Origin: Serratia fonticola
Lineage (GTDB): Bacteria > Pseudomonadota > Gammaproteobacteria > Enterobacterales > Enterobacteriaceae
NCBI RefSeq assembly: GCF_006715025.1
Contig: NZ_VFMK01000001.1
Location: forward strand, 1,178,001 to 1,242,000
Direction of reading: 5' to 3'
DNA length: 64,000 nt
Positions 17,449 through 28,700 of this stretch are shown here, in pieces. The translations under genes and the position numbers were made by a program. Each line of letters opens with the position of its first letter. Positions within the stretch are counted from its first letter, which is position 1. Under the pieces are notes generated by a model. That model made no database searches, had not been told where the DNA came from, and saw nothing but the letters and a program-made list of their open reading frames with translations.

Positions 17449-18210
17449 ATGACGAGAGCGGGCATGCGTGGTCTGTTATTGCCGGTTAATGACGCCGTAA
17501 TAATGATTGCAGCATTGATATTGTTTATTTTCTGGGTGTCATTTTTATATCGCCGGACAATTATTATTACCTTGCCGTTTTGCTTATTCGCGTTAGCAAG
17601 TGGGATATTAATGATCCCACTGCTTTATGCGCCTTCTCCCTGGTTGATGGAAGCCGGTTGGCGCATTGCCGGTTTGTTAGTTGGCCTGCTGTTCCTTTTG
17701 TTGTTGGCAATAGCGGACCGGCTGGGTTGCCAGGAGCCGAAACGGCATACCTTGACCAGAAGGACCCGGATGCTGGTTAGCGGTGGAGTGTCAATGCTGG
17801 CTCTTGCTATTGCGGTGATGATGGGGGCAGCGCTATCGGGTGCCCTGACCCTTAGGCAGGTAGAACGTCAAGGGTTGGTTGATATTACGCCACTGCGCAA
17901 CATGTCTCCTCTGGCGGCGTGGGTGCATCATGAGCGCAAGATGTTTAATGAGCAAGTCAACGCATTGCTTCGTTATAACCAGAGCCGCGATGAGCAATTG
18001 CTGACGAATTACAGCCAATGGGCCCAGAGTTACCTGAGACGACGTATCGACAGTAACGTCTATATGAGCCTCATCCAAATATTACAACATCAGCAGCAAA
18101 GTGCTCTGGCGGAACAATATCGTTGGGATGCATTACGCCTGTTCCCTGGGGACGCGCGTTTTCAGCTGTTACCTGTCGTTTCTGACGCAGATCATAAGGA
18201 AATGAAATGA
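17449..18210 (+). CDS. four-helix membrane protein with ligase-like C-terminal domain
   Basis: This protein of about 253 residues has four predicted membrane segments (LLPVNDAVIMIAALILFIFW, ITLPFCLFALASGILMIPLL, AGLLVGLLFLLLLAIADRL and SGGVSMLALAIAVMMGAAL) and a soluble helical C-terminal half. The end, with a repeat-like AEQYRWDALRLFPGDARF, resembles the C-terminal Wzy_C_2 domain of PglL-type O-oligosaccharyltransferases. At this length the catalytic part is missing, so I would not call it an enzyme. ATG 17449 follows GGGG; a TTG at 17437 is less likely. It overlaps the next regulator gene by ATGA, suggesting the pair works together. Confidence 0.5.
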   Translation: MTRAGMRGLLLPVNDAVIMIAALILFIFWVSFLYRRTIIITLPFCLFALASGILMIPLLYAPSPWLMEAGWRIAGLLVGLLFLLLLAIADRLGCQEPKRHTLTRRTRMLVSGGVSMLALAIAVMMGAALSGALTLRQVERQGLVDITPLRNMSPLAAWVHHERKMFNEQVNALLRYNQSRDEQLLTNYSQWAQSYLRRRIDSNVYMSLIQILQHQQQSALAEQYRWDALRLFPGDARFQLLPVVSDADHKEMK

Positions 18211-18818
18211 AAGTGCATATTGCTATTGCCATCCAGGATACCAACCGCTTTTTTGTTCAAGGCCTACAGCATATATTTCAGACGCATTTTCAGGCAAAAG
18301 GGTGGATAGTCGATTTTGTTTCGGTTGTACTGAAAGGGAGGGTAGATCTGGTTATTCAGCCAGAACCTTTATATCTATTGGAGGGGAGTGTCTTGGGTCG
18401 GTTGGGTAGGCTCACAGTACGGTATACCAGCGGTAGTGGACAGCCCCCGCTGAACGAAGTGAGGGTACTGGGCCGGCGAAGTTCACCCGCTGACGTGATA
18501 GGTTTAGTGGAAGAAATACTGAGGGAGGACGGCGATTGGATTTTCCTGAATCGTCAGCGCTATCACCAATATTCATCGGCATTGACCTCGCGTGAGCGTG
18601 AGGTTTTGGAAGGGTTCCAGCGGGAACTGACGCCCTATCAGATTGCGAAAAAACTGAAGCTTAACGTCAAGACAATCAGCGCTCATAAAATCGCAGCGAT
18701 GCGTAAGTTAGGTTTCAGACGTAATAACGAGCTTTATCATTGGTTATTACAAGGAGGGCTGACGGCAATCAAAGAACGTCCTATCACGAGTACAATTTGC
18801 CCATCAGCGGATCGCTGA
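18207..18818 (+). CDS. LuxR-type regulator coupled to membrane protein
   Basis: This 203-residue regulator has a short N-terminal domain without the phospho-acceptor pattern of a receiver, and a C-terminal LuxR/FixJ helix-turn-helix at about 128-183 (LTSREREVLEGFQRELTP, then KTISAHKIAAMRKLG). Its ATG lies in the TGA of the membrane protein (ATGA), so translation is coupled. Its 3' end overlaps the convergent phospholipase gene by 35 bases. Its HTH resembles the regulator at 51412, sharing AMRKLxFRxNxELYxWLLxGG, so the two are probably homologous. Confidence 0.75.
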   Translation: MKVHIAIAIQDTNRFFVQGLQHIFQTHFQAKGWIVDFVSVVLKGRVDLVIQPEPLYLLEGSVLGRLGRLTVRYTSGSGQPPLNEVRVLGRRSSPADVIGLVEEILREDGDWIFLNRQRYHQYSSALTSREREVLEGFQRELTPYQIAKKLKLNVKTISAHKIAAMRKLGFRRNNELYHWLLQGGLTAIKERPITSTICPSADR

Positions 18819-20937
18819 TGCTATGTTGCCCGGTTTCCACGCGCCCGGCCAGGCGACGCAACCAGCCGCTGCTATCGTGTAGAGTCATGTCATACCACCC
18901 CCCACTTGCCTTGGTAGCAACGTGCTGTTGATGGCGGCTGCCAGCGGCCAATTCGATTTGCCATGGCCCAGTCTGGTTATAAGGGCAACGGGCAAGGGTG
19001 AGGGTAATGGCCTGCATAGTGGCATTGTTCACCGTCAGCAGCAGATCATGGCCGGTGATGTCCAGACGGACTTCAGGCTGCGGCAGCAACAGATTACCGC
19101 AGAAGGCGCGGTGAAAACCATTTGGCCCCAATAGCCACAAATCATAGTCCCCCTCGGTATGCCAGTTATCGCTCAGTGCTTTACCTGATTCGACGCTATA
19201 GCGACGCGGAATGTCTTGCAGATTGAGTTTGTCATAGACATGGAAGACGACACCTTGCTCGCCAGTATTGATCAGATTGAGGCAGATGCAGTGCTGTTGC
19301 GGGTCGCAGCTGGCCTCGACGTGCAACTGATAGGGCAGCGCGCGTGAGGGGCGGGCCAGCCTTTTCTGCTGCGGCAGTTTCTGCTGGCTTGCTGCTGGTA
19401 ATGGGACCTGCGCTAATCCTTCCTGCTGCTGACGTAAACGTTCAGCCGCGTGGCGCGTGGTGGTATGCAGCGCTGGCAGCGTTTCATCGTTGGGGGCAGT
19501 AAAGTTGAATGCAGAGGTGAGATCGCCACAGATGGCACGCCGCCAATCGCTGATATTGGGCTCCCGAACCTGGAAGCGTTTCTCCAGAAACTGGATAACG
19601 GAAGTGTGATCGAAAACCTGTGAGTTCACCCATCCACCTCGGCTCCAGGGGGACAGGACGAGCATTGGCACCCTAGGCCCAGGGCCATAAATTCGTCCAT
19701 CCGGCGGAGGCTGATCCTGCGAACCTGGCGGAGCGATATGCTGGAATATTTCACTGTCAAACGGCACGGTCGATTTACCGGCAAAGCTACCGTCATCCCG
19801 TAGTGAAGGGGCCGAAGGGGAGGGGATATGATCGAAAAAACCGTCATTCTCATCGTAGTTGACCAACAGAACGGTTTTGCTCCACACCTGTGGATTGTCC
19901 GTCAGTGCGTTGAGAACTTCCTGAGTAAACCAGCCACCTTGCACCGGGCTGGACGGATCCGGATGCTCAGAATACGCAGCAGGGGCAATCAGCCAACTGA
20001 CCTGTGGCAATTTTCCGTGTTGGATATCGGCGCGAAAGCCAGCCAGCATGGTCTGCAAATCCTGGCCGTTGGCAGCGGGTAAGGTGTTGCCGTTGCCTTT
20101 ATACAACGGCAGCCTGGCATTGAGCGCTTCACTGTAGGGGACAAAGGCGGTGAAGTCTTTAGGGGGATACGCCGGGTTACCTGCCTGAATGCTGGCCGCT
20201 CGATAGCGCCGGAATCCCGCGAGCGGATTATCACCAAAATTATCCGGCAAGAATTGATAAATCTTCCAGCTTATCCCGCTCTCCTCCAACCTTTCGGGGT
20301 AGGTTTTCCAGTCGTATCCTTTTTCTGCTGCACCAGGGTGATCCCATTCATTGACGACTGCCGCAACGTTTGCGCCAGTTGGGCCATTAGTGCCCGTCCA
20401 GTGAAACAGGCGGTTGGGATTGGTACCAGCATGCATGGAACAGTGATAGGCATCACAGAGCGTAAAGGTATTGGCCAGAGCGAACTGAAAGGGTAACTCA
20501 TGCTGGCGATAGTAGCCCATCGAGGTCGGCGTTTTGAAGGTTGGCCAGGATGTCATACGGCCATGATCCCAGGCTGAGTGTTCATCAAGCCAGGAATGTG
20601 GCGTGCCTTGTACGCGCTGGGCATTACCTTGTTTGCTGTTCAGGTGGTAGGGCAGCACCAGGCGATCCACGCCCTGCTGTTGCCATACGCTGCGGCCGTC
20701 GGGTAATGGAATGGTGAAGCGATCGCTAAAGCCACGTATGCCTGCCAAGGTGCCAAAGTAGTGATCAAAGGCACGGTTCTCCTGCATCAGAATCACCACG
20801 TGCTGGACATCATGAATACTGCCAGTCTGAGTATTGGCGGGAATGGCCAGCGCTTTACGGATCGATGCGGGTAACAGTGAAAATGCCGATCCGATCGCGG
20901 CGGCTTGCAATAACTGTCTGCGAGAGAGTAATGGCAT
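18784..20937 (-). CDS. phosphocholine-specific phospholipase C, Tat-exported
   Basis: This protein of about 717 residues belongs to the non-haemolytic phospholipase C/acid phosphatase AcpA family. It has a twin-arginine signal (LSRRQLLQAAAIGSAF) at the N terminus, the catalytic start LMQENRAFDHYFGTLAG near residue 50, SMHAGTNPNRLFHWTG, VNYDENDGFFDH and VPMLVLSPWSRGG. Two C-terminal DUF756-like beta domains follow. It should hydrolyse phosphatidylcholine to diacylglycerol and phosphocholine outside the cytoplasm. The frame opens further upstream at 21021, but the methionine at 20937 sits just before the Tat motif. It is a lone gene, convergent with the LuxR-type gene. Confidence 0.9.
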   Translation of the reverse strand: MPLLSRRQLLQAAAIGSAFSLLPASIRKALAIPANTQTGSIHDVQHVVILMQENRAFDHYFGTLAGIRGFSDRFTIPLPDGRSVWQQQGVDRLVLPYHLNSKQGNAQRVQGTPHSWLDEHSAWDHGRMTSWPTFKTPTSMGYYRQHELPFQFALANTFTLCDAYHCSMHAGTNPNRLFHWTGTNGPTGANVAAVVNEWDHPGAAEKGYDWKTYPERLEESGISWKIYQFLPDNFGDNPLAGFRRYRAASIQAGNPAYPPKDFTAFVPYSEALNARLPLYKGNGNTLPAANGQDLQTMLAGFRADIQHGKLPQVSWLIAPAAYSEHPDPSSPVQGGWFTQEVLNALTDNPQVWSKTVLLVNYDENDGFFDHIPSPSAPSLRDDGSFAGKSTVPFDSEIFQHIAPPGSQDQPPPDGRIYGPGPRVPMLVLSPWSRGGWVNSQVFDHTSVIQFLEKRFQVREPNISDWRRAICGDLTSAFNFTAPNDETLPALHTTTRHAAERLRQQQEGLAQVPLPAASQQKLPQQKRLARPSRALPYQLHVEASCDPQQHCICLNLINTGEQGVVFHVYDKLNLQDIPRRYSVESGKALSDNWHTEGDYDLWLLGPNGFHRAFCGNLLLPQPEVRLDITGHDLLLTVNNATMQAITLTLARCPYNQTGPWQIELAAGSRHQQHVATKASGGWYDMTLHDSSGWLRRLAGRVETGQHSISDPLMGKLYS

Positions 20938-21687
20938 GCGCGAGTAAACTCTTGGGGGACTGTTTGGAGAATAGTTGCTGATAAGAGGATGCGCCAAAAA
21001 GTGACCGCGAGATGAACGCATAAAAGCGCAATGAGGTGAGTTCTGGGCGCAAAGAGGGCTCTTTTGCCCCAGATCTTTCCGGCAGTGTCACTGCGTACTC
21101 TGAGTGAGCGACCACCCCATTATCTAGGCGTCACAGGGAATGCCCCTTGTTAGGGTATGAAGATTAATAGATAAAAAACACTCACTTTTTCTTAAAGTTT
21201 CTCATGAAGCTTATTTTTTCAAAATTTGAAAATACCTGATTGTAGGTATGAAAAGCTGATGGTCTCGTTATTTTTTTATGTTAATGGTTATAATATCTGA
21301 TACTGAATTTTGTTTTTTTATGTTTTTTATTCGGAAAATTCCTACACGAGGTTTTCGTTTAATCTGATTTATGTTTTTTATGGCCAAAACATAATGGCAC
21401 TATGGTTAAAATATATTGAATTTTGATAAGTGCGGACTAAATTGATTTTGCTGGGAAACTATAAATAATAACTAATGGATGAGAGTTCCGTCTTGTTGTT
21501 ACTTGTACACTCTCCTTCTGGTAGTGTCATACAGTTATGCTATTTTAATTTTTTACACTCATGATGTTATGAGCGGATATCAAAGGGATTTTTAGTCGTT
21601 TTTACATTCAATGACCTGTATTCATGGGTGAAAGCATGAGATCTGTTGCTTGACCCTTGTATGAATAGGGTACTTAAGGGATTAGCT
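20938..21687. other. AT-rich intergenic region
   Basis: No convincing gene in about 750 bases. The strong AT bias and T-runs contrast with the GC-rich flanking genes. It presumably holds the divergent promoters of the phospholipase gene and the regulator at 21688. AT-rich tracts like this are typical H-NS targets, which is an inference. Confidence 0.4.
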
Positions 21688-22305
21688 ATGAATGTTCTGT
21701 ACATGGGCGAAAAAAATATCGGTAGCTTAGGCGTTATCCGTATCATCGAAACCAGTTACCCGGAATCAAAGATTGTATTGAAAAGTTTGGATGAATGTGC
21801 TGATAAGTCCCTGTCAGGATCCTACGACATTTGCATCATAGATGGTAAAAAGTTGGATGCGATGCCGTTAATCAGTCTCAAGAAGTTGCTATTAATACCG
21901 GATGTCCCCATCTTGATCCTTGCCAAAAAAGATCAACCATTACATAAATTTCTCAACCACTTGAGTAATGTACGTGGCGTGATTGAATACGAAAGCGGGG
22001 TTGATTTTTTCCTTAATGCAATCAATGTGGTACGAATTGGTGGCTATTGCTACTCGTGGGATATTTATGCGCTCAAGAATAACAATTCAGCACTGTTCAA
22101 TGAGGAGTACTGTGAGTCTGTCGGCTTGACTCGCCGTGAGATAGAAATCCTTAAATTGTACCTTGATGGGGCAACCAACAAAGAAATCTCCGTCAAACTA
22201 TCACGAAGCCAAAAAACGATCAGTGCACATAAATCCAATATACTGCGTAAAATTGGGACTAAGCGCTTGCCTGCCTCTTCATTTAGCATGGAATGTATGA
22301 GATAA
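21688..22305 (+). CDS. LuxR-type regulator upstream of the giant adhesin
   Basis: This protein of about 205 residues has an N-terminal receiver-like fold (MNVLYMGEKNIGSLGVIRII, YDICIIDGKKLDAMP, VPILILAKKD) that lacks the acidic pair expected after strand 1. A C-terminal LuxR helix-turn-helix follows (LTRREIEILKLYLDGATNKEI, KTISAHKSNILRKIG). The C terminus ends soon after the recognition helix. ATG 21688 is preceded by AAGGGA; earlier in-frame starts lack this. It is separated from the adhesin by 493 bases and is the nearest candidate regulator for it. Confidence 0.75.
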   Translation: MNVLYMGEKNIGSLGVIRIIETSYPESKIVLKSLDECADKSLSGSYDICIIDGKKLDAMPLISLKKLLLIPDVPILILAKKDQPLHKFLNHLSNVRGVIEYESGVDFFLNAINVVRIGGYCYSWDIYALKNNNSALFNEEYCESVGLTRREIEILKLYLDGATNKEISVKLSRSQKTISAHKSNILRKIGTKRLPASSFSMECMR

Positions 22306-22798
22306 GGGGATATCCTCCTTATGCTTGCCTATTCGTTTACAATGAATAAAGATGAGAGTAAGTGAATAAATACTTAGCTATTTACCTTACTTTCATCCTG
22401 TTTTATATAAAAATCCTATTGACTGTTTTTTTATAGAGATGCCCGCTTAGAAACCGTATCTTTGCCCCCTTTCTAAGACGAGATTATTTTTTTAATCCAG
22501 TGCTTATTTTTTCCTATCTCTTTCCTAGTCGCTAATGGCGGTATGGAATCATTATCTATTTTCAATGGAGGGTATGTCATTTAAAACAGGGAGTTAAAGT
22601 AGTTTCACACCGGTCGGTTCTTACGTTTACTTAGTGTACGTGATTGGCATGAAAATGTGAGGGTATGGGGTGACTAATTTGAGGTAATAAACGGTGATAA
22701 ACTGCCCGGTGATTATCTCGTACAGCAGTTCGAAAATCCTTTTTTAAAAGGGATGTCATTGGATTTTAATCGGTACTACGTCTGGAGTTATGACATAA
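22306..22798. promoter_or_regulatory. upstream region of the giant adhesin gene
   Basis: No gene is evident. The region is AT-rich and holds a direct repeat CGGTGAT near 22692 and 22710. The adhesin ATG is preceded by GGAG at a rather long spacing of 11 bases. It probably contains the adhesin promoter; no specific site could be assigned. Confidence 0.4.
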
Positions 22799-25700
22799 AT
22801 GGATAGAACAATAGTTCTGGCTGTTAACAGCGGAGAAGGAAAGACTCGACTGTTGACCGCGAACGCAAACAAGGCAGTTAAAGTAAAACTGATCCAGGGT
22901 AATAAATATCTGCTGAAAAATCTGGGTAATGATTTTGCGCCAGAGAATATTACTCTTACCCGCGTTGGCAATGAGTTGCATGTAATTCAAGAAGGAGACA
23001 CTCAAGCCAGTATCATTATTGAAGATTATTTCAACGGCAATGCCAGTAATCCGGCTCTGTTGGGAATGGCGGAAGATGGGCAGCTTTATGCCTATGTGCC
23101 TCTCTCAGGAGAGGGGTACGAAAGTGGCTATCTGACCACCGAAGGCGAAATGACGGAAGCCGCATTAGGCGGTCCGGCGTTAGGTAGCGGTAACGGGATT
23201 TTTGTCACCTCCGATGACGACAACCATGCCTTGTTTGGGCTGCTGGGATGGGTCGCTGCCGCAACGGCTATCGGTGCTGGTGCCGCGATTGCCAATCATA
23301 ACAAGAATGACGGCAACAATGGCGACACTACACCACCGGCAAAACCTTCAATTGGCCAAGCTCTGGACAATACCGGGGCAATTACCGGCCCAATTAAAGA
23401 TGGCAGCGTTACCGATGAAACCAAACCGCTCCTGAGCGGTACTGGCGAGCCAGGCAACACCATCACCGTTTATGACAAAGGCCTGGCTATTGGCTCTACG
23501 GTTGTCGACGGCAAGGGTAATTGGACGTTCACCCCGGAAACGCCTCTGAGTGAAGGCCAGCACCAGTTGGTGATCACTGAAACCGATCCGTCTGGCAATG
23601 TCAGCGCACCTTCAGACGCGTTGAACTTTGGCGTGGATACCGTACCGCCAGACTTGCCTGCTATCCAGCACATCATGGATAAAGTGGGTGATAGCGTGGG
23701 TGAAATCAAGCCGGGCAGCGCTACCGACGATACGCGCCCTGAGCTTAGCGGGACCGGTGAAGCGGGCAGCACCGTCACGATCTATGATAACGGCGTTGAA
23801 ATTGGCAAGGCGGAAGTCAATTCGGCGGGGCGTTGGTCATTCCAACCGGAAAATCCCCTTGCTGATGGCCCGCACAATATTACGGTTTCTCAGACTGATG
23901 CTGCGGGCAACCAGAGCGGGGTTTCTGATGCTTGGGGCTTTACGGTCGATACAACGGCACCTTCTCAACCAGATATCAGTGAGATTCTGGATAATACCGG
24001 CAGCCTTACTGGGCCATTACACCCGGGCGACAGCACGGATGAAACCCAACCTGAACTGAGTGGTAAAGGTGAGCCAGGCAACGTCATTATCATCGAAGAT
24101 AATGGCAAAGAGATCGGCAGTACCACCGTTGATGAGAACGGTAACTGGACGTTTAAGCCAGAAACGCCGCTCGAAGAAGGCAAGCATGAGTTGGTGATTG
24201 TCGAAGAAGACCAAGCTGGGAATAAGAGTGAGCCTTCGGCGCCTATCGAAATCATTGTCGATACGACTGCACCAGATCAGCCTGGTGTGGCAAATGCGTA
24301 TGATAAAACCGGCCCAATCACCGGGATCATCACCGGTGGCAGTTCAACGGATGAAACCAAACCGGAACTGACGGGTGTCGGCGAACCTGGCAACACCGTG
24401 ACCATCTATGATAATGGAGAAAAAATCGGTTCCGTAGTGGTGGGCGAAGACGGTAAGTGGAGCTTTACACCAGATGAAGCGTTAAGTGAAAGCGAACACA
24501 GCATTACCGTGACGGAAACCGATCCAGCCGGTAATGAGAGTAAACCTTCCGAATCGCTGGATTTTACCGTTGATACTACGCCTCCGTTGACCGGATCCGA
24601 ATATCTCGCTATCACGGCTGTGGAAGATAATATTGGCGATAAGCAGGGCAACGTGGCCAGCGGCGAAATCACCGATGACAGCAAACCGCTGATCAGCGGT
24701 ATCGGCACCGCTGGCGACACTGTGTTTGTCTACACCACAGATACCTCTGGTAATCATCTTATTGGCAGCGCCACCGTGCAGGCCGACGGTACCTGGAGCA
24801 TGACGCCTGAGCTACCGTTGCTGGAAGGTAACAACCAGTTAGCGATCATCGCGCAGGATGCGGCAGGCAACAGAACCGATCTGTCATCACCAAGCTACGA
24901 CATCACTATTTTCATTCCGATTGCGACTGGCGACCCGGCGATTATTACCGTGGTTGATAACGTTGAACCGCACACTGGTCCATTGCAGAAAGGCGAAGCG
25001 ACCAACGACAGCACCCCGACCCTGAACGGGACCGCCGCAGCGGAGAGTATTGTCACCATTTATGATAACGGTGTGGCAATTGGCTCGACCACCTCTGATG
25101 ACAAGGGCCGCTGGAGCTTTACGCCAGAAACGGCGCTGGCAGACGGCAGCCACAACCTGTACATCACCGCCACTGATGCAGCCGGGAATGTCAGCGCGCC
25201 AAGCGGCGGCTTCGGTCTGGTGATCGACACCACCGTGCCAGAGGCGGCCACCGACATCGTGATCACCGACAACGTGGGTGACAAGACCGGGCCGGTGGCC
25301 CCGGGCGAGACCACCGACGACCGTTCGCCAACCCTGAGTGGCAAGGGCGAACCGGGCAGCACGGTGAACGTGATCGACAACGGCAGGGAGATCGGCACGG
25401 CCACCGTGGATGACAACGGCCACTGGACGTTCACGCCCGAAGAGCCGCTGGACAACGGCGAGCACACCCTGACCACCACGGTGACCGATCCGGCCGGCAA
25501 CACCAGCGAACCGAGCCCGGGTATCAGCATCGTGGTGGATGACACCGAAGTGACGGTGAGCGTGGGGGCGGTGAAGGATGACGTGGGGCCGATCACCGGC
25601 AATATCACCCCAGGGGGCGTGACGGACGATACGCGTCCGGAGCTTACCGGCAGCGGCAAACCGGGCAGCGTGGTGACAGTGCAGGACGGGGATACCGTGC

Positions 25701-28700
25701 TGGGTACCACCACCGTGCAGCCGGACGGCAGCTGGCGCTTCACGCCGGAGACCGATCTGGGCGAAGGCGAGCACCACATTACCGTGACGGCGGAAGACGC
25801 GGCGGGCAACCGCGTGACCAGCCCATCGGTGGACTTTACCGTGGACAGCGTGGCACCGAACAAGCCGAGTATCGGCAGTGCGATCGATGACGTGGGTGAC
25901 GTGCGTGGCGAACTGGCCAGCGGCAGCGTGACCGACGACGCCAACCCGACCTTCAAGGGCAGTGCGGAGCCGGGCAGCGCCATCAAGGTGTACGACAACG
26001 GCGAACTGATCGGCTCGGTGATGACCGACAACAACGGCGCCTGGACGTTTACCCCGACCACGCCGCTGGCTGAAGGTGAGCACTCGCTGACCACCACGGC
26101 CACCGACAAGGCGGGCAACACCAGTGCTCCGTCCGACGCGTTCGAACTGACCACCGACTATACCCCGTCACCGACCGGCCCTGAGTTCCTGGCCATCACC
26201 GGGGTGGAAGACAACGTGGGCAGCGTGCAGGGCAACGTCGCTTCCGGGGGGATCACCGACGACAGCCTGCCGCGCATCAGCGGGATCGGTACGGCCGGTG
26301 ATACCGTGTTTGTCTACACCGCAGATGCCTCTGGCAACCATGTGATTGGCAGTGCGACCGTGCAGGCGGACGGTACCTGGTCACTGACGCCCACCACGCC
26401 ACTGCTGGAAGGCAGCAACCAACTGACCCTCGTGGCGGTGGACGCGGCGGGTAACAAGACCGTGCCAAGCACCCCGTCTTATGACCTCACCGTTGACATC
26501 ACGGTGCCTGGTTTGCCAGCGATCACCAGCGTGGTGGACAACGTCGAGCCGCACACCGGTCCATTGCAGAAAGGGGATGTCACCAACGACAGCACCCCGA
26601 CCCTGAACGGGACCGCGGAAGCGGGCAGCACCGTCACTGTCTATGACAACGGCCAGATCGTGGGTTCAACCACGGCAGATGCCAATGGCAAATGGACGTT
26701 GACGCCAGAAACGGCGCTGGCAGACGGCAGCCACAACCTGTACATCACCGCCACCGATGCGGCCGGGAATGTCAGCGCGCCAAGCGGCGGCTTCGGTCTG
26801 GTGATCGACACCACCGTGCCGGAGGCGGCCACCGACATCGTGATCACCGACAACGTGGGTGACAAGACCGGGCCGGTGGCCCCGGGCGAGACCACCGACG
26901 ACCGTTCGCCAACCCTGAGTGGCAAGGGTGAACCGGGCAGCACGGTGAACGTGATCGACAACGGCAGGGAGATCGGCACGGCCACCGTGGATGACAACGG
27001 TAACTGGACGTTCACGCCCGAAGAGCCGCTGGACAACGGCGAGCACACCCTGACCACCACGGTGACCGATCCGGCCGGCAACACCAGCGAACCGAGCCCG
27101 GGTATCAGCATCGTGGTGGATGACACCGAAGTGACGGTGAGCGTGGGGGCGGTGAAGGATGACGTGGGGCCGATCACCGGCAATATCACCCCAGGGGGCG
27201 TGACGGACGATACGCGTCCGGAGCTTACCGGCAGCGGCAAACCGGGCAGCGTGGTGACGGTGCAGGACGGGGATACCGTGCTGGGCACCACCACCGTGCA
27301 GCCGGACGGCAGCTGGCGCTTCACGCCGGAAACCGATCTGGGCGAAGGCGAGCACCACCTTACCGTGACGGCGGAAGACGCGGCGGGCAACCGCGTGACC
27401 AGCCCATCGGTGGACTTTACCGTGGACAGCGTGGCACCGAACAAGCCGAGCATCGGCAGTGCGATCGATGACGTGGGTGACGTGCGTGGCGAACTGGCCA
27501 GCGGCAGCGTGACCGACGACGCCAACCCGACCTTCAAGGGCAGTGCGGAGCCGGGCAGCGCCATCAAGGTGTACGACAACGGCGAACTGATCGGCTCGGT
27601 GATGACCGACAACAACGGCGCCTGGACGTTTACCCCGACCACGCCGCTGGCTGAAGGTGAGCACTCGCTGACCACCACGGCCACCGACAAGGCGGGCAAC
27701 ACCAGTGCTCCGTCCGACGCGTTCGAACTGACCACCGACTATACCCCGTCACCGACCGGCCCTGAGTTCCTGGCCATCACCGGGGTGGAAGACAACGTGG
27801 GCAGCGTGCAGGGCAACGTCGCTTCCGGGGGGATCACCGACGACAGCCTGCCGCGCATCAGCGGGATCGGTACGGCCGGTGATACCGTGTTTGTCTACAC
27901 CGCAGATGCCTCTGGCAACCATGTGATTGGCAGTGCGACCGTGCAGGCGGACGGTACCTGGTCACTGACGCCCACCACGCCACTGCTGGAAGGCAGCAAC
28001 CAACTGACCCTCGTGGCGGTGGACGCGGCGGGTAACAAGACCGTGCCAAGCACCCCGTCTTATGACCTCACCGTTGACATCACGGTGCCTGGTTTGCCAG
28101 CGATCACCAGCGTGGTGGACAACGTCGAGCCGCACACCGGTCCATTGCAGAAAGGGGATGTCACCAACGACAGCACCCCGACCCTGAACGGGACCGCGGA
28201 AGCGGGCAGCACCGTCACTGTCTATGACAACGGCCAGATCGTGGGTTCAACCACGGCAGATGCCAATGGCAAATGGACGTTGACGCCAGAAACGGCGCTG
28301 GCAGACGGCAGCCACAACCTGTACATCACCGCCACCGATGCGGCCGGGAATGTCAGCGCGCCAAGCGGCGGCTTCGGTCTGGTGATCGACACCACCGTGC
28401 CGGAGGCGGCCACCGACATCGTGATCACCGACAACGTGGGTGACAAGACCGGGCCGGTGGCCCCGGGCGAGACCACCGACGACCGTTCGCCAACCCTGAG
28501 TGGCAAGGGTGAACCGGGCAGCACGGTGAACGTGATCGACAACGGCAGGGAGATCGGCACGGCCACCGTGGATGACAACGGTAACTGGACGTTCACGCCC
28601 GAAGAGCCGCTGGACAACGGCGAGCACACCCTGACCACCACGGTGACCGATCCGGCCGGCAACACCAGCGAACCGAGCCCGGGTATCAGCATCGTGGTGG

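Noticed and set aside
18784..18818. Overlapping 3' ends of the LuxR-type and phospholipase genes as a possible frameshift
   Set aside because: Both frames are complete with family-consistent ends; short convergent overlaps are common.
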